Shown: positions 55,985 through 64,000 of the stretch, one piece after another
Numbering within the stretch: position 1 is the first letter of the stretch
How the letters are laid out: each line of letters begins with the position of its first letter
NCBI GenBank assembly: GCA_947561585.1
Contig: CANNZV010000428.1
Coordinates: forward strand, 738,617 to 802,616
Reading direction: 5' to 3'
Source of the DNA: Caprella mutica
Taxonomy: Eukaryota; Arthropoda; Malacostraca; Amphipoda; Caprellidae
Length of the DNA stretch: 64,000 nucleotides
The notes under the pieces: generated by a model
What the model was told of the DNA's origin: nothing
Seen by the model: only the letters and a program-made list of their open reading frames with translations
The model's database searches: none
Made by a program: the position numbers and the translations under genes

Positions 55985-56300
55985 AGTTGGCATTATGTAC
56001 ATTTATGGTTGGGCATTACCGTTGGCATTATAGTCGGCAAGTGACCGTTTTGCCGTAGATATTTTATAGTTGGCATAGCCTACCATAAACAACTAAATAC
56101 AGTTGGCATATCCTACGATAAACAACAAGTAGAGTTGGCTAATCCGCACATAATCGCAGATATTAAATATTTCTTTAAATAAGGCTGAGCCAACTATAAA
56201 CAACGTTATATTATGGATGGCGATACCAACTATGCACAACGTTATATTTTCTATGGCAATATCTACTATGTACAACTATATTGCTATTCATTGGCATTTG
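55985..56300. repeat. Degenerate array of GTTGGCAT / ATAAACAAC units
   Basis: About ten loose units of 25-30 bp around agTTGGCATA and aAACAACGTTATAT, partly inverted between the left (55985-56140) and right (56195-56290) halves. It resembles the termini of the tandem-repeat-TIR elements and may be a small eighth member, but limits and duplication are not clear. Confidence 0.45.
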
Positions 56301-57435
56301 CCCATATATTCGTGGTTAAGGTGAATAAATAAACTGAAACAGTGTGAACATTTTATTATATCGCAAAAAGCAAATCTCTTGATAGCTATTTTTCATATAT
56401 GTACATATTAATGTTTTTTTTAACACACCAATATATATTTATTATTAAGTATGAAAGAAAACTTTGATTACTACTTAAATAAATTAAGCGGATAAACATA
56501 TAGTTATCAAATTCATACCTTATTTAATATTTACTTAATCAATCATGATAAACACTTCATTTGAAGAGAAGTATGTAACAAGGTGGAATAAGTTTTATAT
56601 TTATAATAGATATAAATAGTGGTAATTTTTTTTAGTAGGTGTTTAACGTCTGCTTCGGAACCAAAGGCCATATCGCTGACGTCAAAAGGAAATTAAATAC
56701 AAGGGACTGGAAGAAGCAGTCAGAGAGGAAAGTGGCTCCATGAACAAAGTCACTTACCACCGTCGGCGACAATGCTCATGGATGCAGAAAAGCTTCTCTG
56801 TAAATGCAGTCACTTACCAAGGAATGTGACGAAGAGGGACACAAGCACCGGTGGCTGCACTCATGGATAGAAGAGGAAAATGAAGAGGTGATAGTAAATG
56901 AAGCACACGAGTCTACCTAACACATAAATCTAAGACCTCGTAGTTGAAGAGCATAACCCTAGTGCTATCCTCTAGAACTGCAAGTAGCGTTAAAAAAATG
57001 TTAAACATGGTAAAAAGGAAAAAAAAGACAATCCATAATCCAAATTACATCAATTCGGGGCCCAAGGGACGCCACCCTCCTTCTTTTCCATTAACCACAG
57101 ACAGCTTCAGGATAGAGCCCCTGGGGGCTATATAGTGGTACAAACAAGGTAATGCCCTATAAATGAATCATTACTATATTTTCTAACTTGTTTGACAAAA
57201 GTACAGAATAGTAAACACTAAACAACCAATAGATCTTATACTACAAAATTTGTTTCCTATTTTTTTTTTCCTAAATGCTCAAAAATATGGTGCAATAAGA
57301 AATGTAAAGATTATAAAAGATAGTGAATTAATATAAAAAAAGCGTAAGTATTTAGAAAATAATATTCACATTCTAAAATACGTAGCTTCCTCTTACAAAA
57401 TACTAACAGAAGCTAATACAAATCTATAAAATGAT
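56300..57435 (+). repeat. Interval containing the second copy of the dispersed repeat
   Basis: 56645-56890 matches 39129-39368 (taacgtctgcttcgg, caccgtcggcgacaatgctc). It continues at 56940-57140 with balanced-composition sequence that includes ggggcccaagggacgcca. No gene is recognised in the rest. Confidence 0.55.
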
Positions 57436-57439
57436 TAAA

Positions 57440-58165
57440 ACTTAGAAAGCAGCTTGTACTGAAGGAGCAGCTAGTACTGAAGGAGCAGCTAGTACTGAAG
57501 GAGCAGCTAGTACTGAAGGAGCAGCTAGTACTGAAGGAGCAGCTAGTACTGAAGGAGCAGCTAGTACTGAAGGAGCAGCTAGCTCTGAAGGGGCAGCTAG
57601 TTCTGAAGGAGCAAATAGTTCTGAAGGAGCAGCTAGTACTGAAGGAGCAGCTAGTACTGAAGGAGCAGCTAGTTCTGAAGAAGCAGCTAGTACTGAAGGA
57701 GCAGCTAGTTCTGAAGAAGCAGCTAGTTCTGAAGAAGCAGCTAGTTCTGAAGGAGCAGCTAGTTCTGAAGAAGCAGCTAGTACTGAAGGAGCTGCTAGTT
57801 CTCAAGAAGCAGCTAGTACTGAAGGAGCAGCTAGTTCTGAAGGAGCAGCTAGTACTGAAGGAGAAGCTAGTACTGAAGAAGCAGCTAGTACTGAAGGAAC
57901 AGCTAGTTCTGAAGGAGCAGCTAGTTCTGAAGGAGCAGCTAGTTCTGAAAAAAACAGCTAGTACTGAAGGAGCAGCTAGTTCTGAAGGAGCAGCTAGTAC
58001 TGAAGGAGCAGCTAGTACTGAAGAAGCAGCTAGTACTGAAGAAGCAGCTAGTACTGAAGGAGCAGCTAGTTCTGAAGAAGCAGCTAGTACTGAAGGAGCA
58101 GCTAGTACTGGAGGAGCAGCTAGTACTGAAGGAGCAGCTAGTTCTGAAGAAACAGCTAGTAATGA
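57440..58165. repeat. 18-bp minisatellite, about 40 copies
   Basis: The unit is gctagtactgaaggagca, with act/tct and gga/gaa variants. Eighteen bases is six codons: the plus strand reads A-S-T-E-G-A type repeats followed by SNEEALSSDSDGVCIVPAKE to a stop near 58253, and the minus strand reads Ala/Pro/Ser repeats. An extra base at about 57950 shifts the frame once. An acceptor-like aaaacttag stands before the array on the plus strand, so a coding exon is possible but unproven. Confidence 0.9.
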
Positions 58166-58689
58166 AGAAGCACTAAGCAGTGATTCAGATGGTGTTTGCA
58201 TTGTGCCTGCAAAGGAAAACATAACATGTAAAAATTTGATAAGACACAAATAAAAAACAGTCAGTTTACATCATTAAAACAATTCAAAGATTTTAAAAAC
58301 TATGAAGAAAACAAAATCTTCGCACAATTACTACATTGGAGAGAGTCGTAGGAATGAAACAATAATACACTTACTCTTTGGCTTAGATTTTAACTCCAAA
58401 GTACTAGCACTTAGAAGGAGTTGGCTTACACAAGTACAAGCTTCCTTCTATGTTATCGAGTGGTGCAGTATTATGATATCTGGAAGTTGGTATATTATAG
58501 TATTATTATAAGGCTTTAGCATATTTTTCGATATAATTATCTAACAAAGTCTGGACGAGTTATTAGATTCAAAAGTAATTTTACAGTCATGGCAATAACT
58601 GAACATAAAGTTTATAATATGATAAGATATAATTAATGAATATATTCACAAAAAGATATTTTATTTATTTATACAATTCAGTGACTCAC

Positions 58690-59021
58690 AGAGAACTTGT
58701 TTTCCAATTGCATGGTCCTTGAAACTAAGTTTTGAGTGTTTGCATCCTTCACACAGTCCTATTAGGGGAAATCCTCATCAACCTCATCAAAATTCAGGGT
58801 CCTTTTTCCAGTCATTTTTCTCAAAGTAGAATCCTGAAAGATTATAAATTACATTTGAAGAATATTAATTCAAAATCAGCTAAATCAAAGTAACACTATT
58901 ATTACACACACAATGCATATCATAAATATTTACCAAGGCAGTAGGCACCAAAAGCAGTTAAATCACATAGTTCACTCTCATATTCAGCTGGTGGTGGGAG
59001 AAATTGGGATGGTGCGACCAT
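58690..59021 (-). CDS. Possible small two-exon host gene (weak)
   Basis: On the minus strand an ATG near 59021 opens MVAPSQFLPPPAEYESELCD, LTAFGAYCL, followed by a donor (gtaaat at about 58932). An acceptor (atctttcag at about 58836) leads in phase to GFYFEKNDWKKDPEF and a stop. An alternative frame, TGKRTLNFDEVDEDFP, then a Cys-rich LCEGCKHSKLSFKDHAIG segment, also looks coding. The alternatives conflict, so the model is tentative. The piggyBac element lies just upstream (59097). Confidence 0.25.
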
Positions 59022-59459
59022 TTTCTCTAATATAGAAGTGACTTTTTTTTAAGTTGATTTAATTTTCCATGCATTCTATTAACTTTCGCCACTTAACCCT
59101 TTCGAGTCGGCTTTCGCGTATTTGATTTACAGCTCCAAAAACTTGTATATATAATCATTAGACATGTATAAATGGAACTTGATTGAAAAATTAGTGAAAT
59201 TACATATAATTATAAAATTTTAGCTATGGGACACTGGTGTCCCAACAGGCATTTCAGTCCCAGTCTGCTGGGACACTTATGTCTCAGCAGACTGTAATAA
59301 ATAGGATAACCAAAAAATGATTTATTAATTGTTTCCATTTATTTCAGGTTATAATATTCAGGTAATAACATATCTTTGGCAACATAAAACTAAATCCTTT
59401 TATCATATATCTTGATATATATAAAACATAATAATATAATATCCTTTGTATTTAGTCAT

Positions 59460-61158
59460 CTAATTATGACAGAATGCAAAACAGTTCTTGCAATAGGGCA
59501 ATTGACGCTGAGTGCAAATAGTTTTTGTGCGTAACTCGCGTCCTCTCTCTGCACAACCCGCACATCTCCTTCTAGTGGGACCTTCAATTGGCAAATGCAG
59601 ACCAACATCTCTCATGTTTCGGGCTCGTTTTGATCTTCTTCCTTGTTTCAAACTTCGTTTATTTGGGTTGTAACTTTGCCCACTTTCAATCATTTCTTCT
59701 GCCAGATCAACAATAAAATCAAATAGGGGCTTTTGAGGATGGCGTCTAAGCTCCTTGAATATTATCCATGCATTCACACAAGAGAACACGAGGCACCGGA
59801 AAAACACCTTCTTCCACCATTTTGTAGACTTCCTGTCCAACTCATAAATGCCTGCCATTTGGTCTGCGATATCAACTCCTCCCATTACTTTTCTGTAGAA
59901 AGATATCGAATCAGGACATGGAATCATTTTTGTTGACCCATCTTTCTGCTTTTTGTTTACTTCTGTCATGCCAACATGATGGCAGTTACTCAAAACAAGG
60001 ACTTCTTTTGTGTCGATCCATCTTACAGCTAGAGTTCGATGGTTGTTCCCAGCAAATTCAGCTCCACCTCGTTCCAAAACTGCATTCATAGTAGGAAGGT
60101 GTTTCCTATTTTTCATGCAGGTTCCAACAGCGCTAAATGGTAGTGTATCAATCAATGTAACGGACGTAAAAAATCTATCAAAAGCAAGTGTTACGTCAGT
60201 TTCAGTTATTGTGCTACAAAGTTTCCTAACAACTCTTTCCCCAAGAGTTCCTTCTTGGAGTGTGGTCTCCTTTCCAGCATAGATATTCATGTCATATGTA
60301 TATCCAGTCAAAGAATCGCATCTCATCCAAATTTTAATGCCTCTTTATACAGGTTTGAGTGGAAGGTACTGTTTCAATGAACTTCGTCCCTTGAATTTGG
60401 TCATAGATTCGTCTATACTTTGAAATGGGCTGTCTTGCCTGGCTTTTTGAAATGTTTGCTTCAAGCAGCAGATCAGATCTTCAATGTAGTACAATTTTGC
60501 AGCATCATCAGGTTTTTCTGGGTCAGTAAAGTAAAGCTTTGATATAATCAACTTGAATCTATCCCTTTAAAACGTTTTCTTGATCAAAGTATTTACCCAA
60601 TGAGCTTTTTGTTGACCAATATGAATTGATATTGGGCACACGATTGTATGACATAACAAATATGCATCCGAGTAAACTTTTAATTTCATTTGGATTGGTG
60701 AACGTGATATTTCTTTTCTTCTCTATTGCGTATGAATCCAATCGTTTGTTTGTACAGTGTGCCATGTGGATAAGCATGCTGTTCGGAAAGAGCTTCAGAA
60801 ATGTTTCCATAGCAGTTGAGTTTCTTGATAAATTTAGTTGAATCTTGGATGACCTCTCTGACGATAGAGAACAACGAGGTTCGAACTCACTAATGTCACT
60901 CCACTCAATATTGTCCACGTTGTGTATAATACCACGTGTTTGCTCTGTAGCAGTAGGCATTGCTTCTTCAATTAGTGTATTTTCCTCGTCCGCTGAATCA
61001 TCACTCTCTGACAAGGTGTCATTTACACTATTATTGTCATCATGTTCACCTATGTAGTCTGGGTCTTCTACAGAGTCATTATCACTAAAATCACTAAGAG
61101 TTTCACCAATGTTCTTCAACATATCTTCTATCTGTTGTTCATTCAAAGATTTGGCCAT
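59460..61158 (-). pseudogene. piggyBac transposase, broken
   Basis: From the ATG at 61158: acidic N-terminus (LSDFSDNDSVEDPDY, WSDISEF), then FLKLFPNSMLIHMAHCTNK and LLGCIFVMSYNRVP. A frame change at about 60555 is followed by FTDPEKPDDAAKLYYIEDL and SIDESMTKFKGR (first catalytic Asp). A TAA at 60345-60347 breaks it again before GIKIWMRCDSLTGYTYDMNI, LAFDRFFTS (second Asp), SFYRKVMGGVDIADQMAGIY (third and fourth Asp) and a C-terminal Cys/His finger (CAGCAERG, YCKNCFAFCH). The DDD residues are kept but one frameshift and one stop inactivate it. It catalyses cut-and-paste at TTAA. Confidence 0.93.
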
Positions 61159-61516
61159 CTGCAAGATAAATTAATAATGATAACATGTAACTTATTGTAA
61201 CACGACTTGTTATATTTATATAAAAGAAGGAAACAAAAAAATGATTGTATAGTAATGAAAGTCTGTTGGGACACATGTGTCCCGCGTTCGATTTTTAAAA
61301 AGCCTCTTGGGACACCCGCGTCCCAGAATGGGAAAAATCGATTATATTTCATAATTTGAGCATAATTCAGTCTCTAAATTCTCTCTACTATTAGATCTCA
61401 TATATATACTTAACAAAAAATGAATACTTACGATTTATCGACAAGGTATATCAGTCTGAATAGAAGAATAAGACGACGAGAACCTCTTTCCACCACTTCA
61501 TTGTTGGCACTAAGCG

Positions 61517-62380
61517 CACAGATCATTGAATATAGAAGATGTCCCACTCCTACGTGGACGCTAGTGGCCAATAATTATTTAAGTGAGAGCGTATCAGCCA
61601 ATCAGAGAGAGGCGTAACGTGACGTCACATATTACAAACGTACGCACAAACAAGTATAAGTATATATATAACGGTCAGAGCTACATTTTCTTTTACTTAC
61701 TATAAGCAGATATGGAAGTTTTAATTTTCAGGAAAATAGGGTAATTAAAGTCGTATATATTTTAATGTATATTTATTATGGAATAGAAAACAAGAATCGA
61801 AGTCGAAACTGAAATATTTCGAGAAAAGTGAAGTTTCTTATTTTAACTGTTCAGTCTCAACGCCATTGTGCAAGCCTTTAGCCACAGATTGTTATCATAT
61901 TTTCTGAATAAAAACAACTTGTACCCATCTTTAGATGTATTGGTACAAAAGAAAATTGAACATTTTCACGCATTGCTTATTTTTCACCAGTTAATTTTGA
62001 TGAAAGATAAGAAAATTATTGAATTAGGCAGAAAATACAGCGCACACCCTCCGCTCATGATATTGCATCAGAAATAAACCAACGCTTCAAATTCGTACTG
62101 AACACACACACACATGTACAGAAAAGAAATAATTATATTGTTTATAAATGCATAATTTTATTATCAGTTCAATATCATAAATAAATGTTTTGATTTCAAA
62201 TAGTATATTTAAACTCAATACTATTCTCTTTTTGTCGGTTTTTGAATAAATAAAACAAAATAATATACCAATCGTAGACAACTCCAAGGATACGTCACGT
62301 TACACACTCCTCCGATGCCAAGTGTCGCTAGAAAATTTAAAATACTGTAGTGGGATATCTTCTATATTCAATGATCTGTG
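61517..62380 (-). mobile_element. Non-autonomous TIR element, copy 2, inside piggyBac (864 bp)
   Basis: Inverted copy of 9814-10694 with the same ends (CACAGATCATTGAATATAGA). The flanks CTAAGCG (61510-61516) and ATAAGCG (62381-62387) match at 6 of 7. It holds the same 69-codon frame (61868-62077, plus strand) and a much shorter CA run. It inserted after the piggyBac element. Confidence 0.88.
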
Positions 62381-62560
62381 ATAAGCGTTTTGTGCGTATG
62401 AATGCTGATGAAATTATGGTGCAATAGGTAATAATGATGTAATGTGCCTATAAGGTCTGTTTGGAGCAATTCCTACACGGTTTTGGGACAAATTCATCCC
62501 AGTAGACTTTATAAACAATTCTGTGGGACAAATGTGTCCCAGGAGACTCGAAAGGGTTAA

Positions 62561-64000
62561 GTGCATTGCACCTTGTCCCTGTAATGAGAGAGAAAACATT
62601 ACTTATGGAAATTAGTTTTTACACTATATTTTACTATATTGGGAAGAAATGGTATGCTTCTTTTATTTGAAAATCTTTAATTTCATTGTCAACTCAAGAT
62701 ACCATGTTATATTAAGTAGTTTACACACAACTGGGAGCAAAATGGTGTATTACACAAATAATAAATACAGTTTTCACAGTCTGAATGGAGAAGAGAATTG
62801 AATGGAGTCAGGTGTTACTTGCCCAATCAAGTAACGCTAGCTTTTTGCATAGTTTATCTATACTTGCATGTACAAAAAACAGTTATGAATAGTTTAAAAA
62901 AATGTATGAAGAACTAGAAATTATTTGAAATTTAGTTTTGGCATCAAGTCAACAAACTATTGATTAGTTACTTGATACTTCCTAAATCTGATAGCAAACT
63001 TGCTGCTGAATATGACAAGTGTATTCTCCATTAGTAAATAAAGTCTATATATGCCTGGATCATATAATCATATAAAAAATGTGTTTGCTACTAACCTTAA
63101 ATTGTGAATCAGTCCTCCATGAAATTGGGGAACAGCATTCAGAAATCTTGGCACATTGCTGGCATTCATTTCAATTTCTGATGAACTTGGAGCTGTTTCA
63201 ATGCAATAAATTTTATTGCAGCATGCATCATAATTTTCTGAAAAGATGTTTAAAATTAAATAAATATTAAGGAAAAAATCTCAGATATTAGATAAAAATT
63301 GTTAGCTTGTTAGTTGTTACTTACTTGAGTGACATAGTGCTACAATAGCATACTTTTCCAACTCTTCTCTGATGGAACACTTTTTATGGAATGAATAGGA
63401 ATTTGGCACTTACTGGACAACCACATTGCTCTCCCTACATTTAGGTAATCTTACACCAAGCTATATACTTTTTGAGGTTCAAATACAATATAGATTCCAT
63501 AGTTAGAAAGCTATTGAATAATCTAAAATAAAAAGGAAAGTTATATTATGCTTTTATTATATTTTAATAAAAAAAAACTATAAATGTGAGGCCTATTCCA
63601 CCTCTGGCATTGGATAAAAATATCAATAACTGTCAAATGATTACTTTTTATTGACAAAATGACTAGTTGACTATGTGTCAGCTCATTCTTTGTGTTAAAA
63701 GCACATATATATTAATTTTGCCCAAATCCAAATTTTTTGGAACTTTTTGTTGAATATTGTAATACTAATATATCTCTTAGATTGGTTTAGATTAAATGAT
63801 ATATTCATGTATCTGAATAGGGCACAGCGAAGCTGCAAGCTCCATAAATGACAATATTCCAATAAATACGCCAAACAACATTGTTGCATAAGAAAAAATT
63901 AGTTAATTAGCACCATATATAATATATGCCAGTGTGGCTTGTATGATATACCTGTCAGTACTCTGTATTTGGTGCAAAAACCCCCACTGATTTCTTTAAA
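62561..64000. other. AT-rich right edge, no gene seen
   Basis: No coding sequence, RNA gene or ordered repeat is supported. Short open frames at 63079-63270 and 63695-63889 carry no recognisable motif. Confidence 0.4.

Larger units (their letters stand above)
59097..62556 (-). mobile_element. piggyBac element (3.46 kb including a nested insertion)
   Basis: The ends CCCTTTCGAGTC and, reversed, CCCTTTCGAGTC are flanked by TTAA on both sides (59093-59096 and 62557-62560), the piggyBac signature. Subterminal palindromes of the form GGGACAnnnnTGTCCC lie at about 59227, 59265, 61268, 61305, 62483 and 62522. It carries a decayed transposase on the minus strand and a nested 864-bp TIR element at 61517-62380. 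Without the nested copy it is about 2.6 kb, normal for the family. Confidence 0.95.

Noticed and set aside
56940..57140. tRNA-like or SINE head near gttgaagagcataaccctag
   Set aside because: No cloverleaf or A/B box pair could be recognised by eye.

Overview
The window is eukaryotic, AT-rich DNA, most likely from an insect. The evidence is the mix of transposable elements: a Polinton/Maverick, piggyBac, Tc1/mariner, Mutator-like (MULE), Penelope and several LINE fragments, with spliceosomal introns inside the Polinton. The species cannot be named from sequence; a hemipteran is a guess. I found no rRNA or tRNA gene, no CRISPR array and no bacterial operon. No intact host gene is clearly recognisable. 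Two weak minus-strand host-exon candidates lie near 39.8-40.7 kb and 58.7-59.0 kb.

Layout. 0.3-1.05 kb: LINE endonuclease fragment (minus). 1.2-7.6 kb: mosaic of a short repeat family in direct and inverted copies, split by a degenerate non-LTR retrotransposon (2.04-5.85 kb) whose ORF begins with a 2A-like ribosome-skipping motif and a PHD-like zinc finger. 7.8-9.6 kb: LINE ORF1-like gene (minus) split by a 1.1-kb piggyBac-type non-autonomous element. 9.8-10.7 kb: 0.88-kb TIR element with a 7-bp target duplication. 11.65-12.95 kb: mariner-type element. 13.4-14.3 kb: tandem repeats.

15,396-31,277: a full-length Polinton (15.9 kb) with about 1.2-kb terminal inverted repeats, AG...CT ends and a perfect 6-bp target duplication (ATTGTC). 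It carries protein-primed DNA polymerase B, minor and major capsid proteins, adenain-like protease, a coiled-coil protein, packaging ATPase and an integrase with a chromodomain. Several small genes are also present. Together these make the replication, morphogenesis and integration set of a virus-like transposon. Polymerase, minor capsid, integrase and two small genes are broken; major capsid, protease, ATPase and coiled-coil frames are open. The polymerase has a 5' array of small phase-1 exons encoding repeated modules. A three-exon gene at the other end carries a similar module.

33.6-54.4 kb: AT-rich DNA holding at least six elements of about 0.3-1.9 kb whose terminal inverted repeats are arrays of 14-25-bp units. 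Most have 8-9-bp target duplications, and one carries a MULE transposase C-terminal fragment. Several distinct families seem to share this design, and one copy is nested in another. Large minisatellites lie at 41.1, 45.0-47.0, 47.1-47.7, 48.8 and 57.4-58.2 kb. 49.2-52.2 kb is a head-to-head Penelope-like palindrome with an assembly gap in one arm and a LINE fragment inserted in the other. 59,097-62,556 is a decayed piggyBac element with a second copy of the 0.88-kb TIR element inside it.
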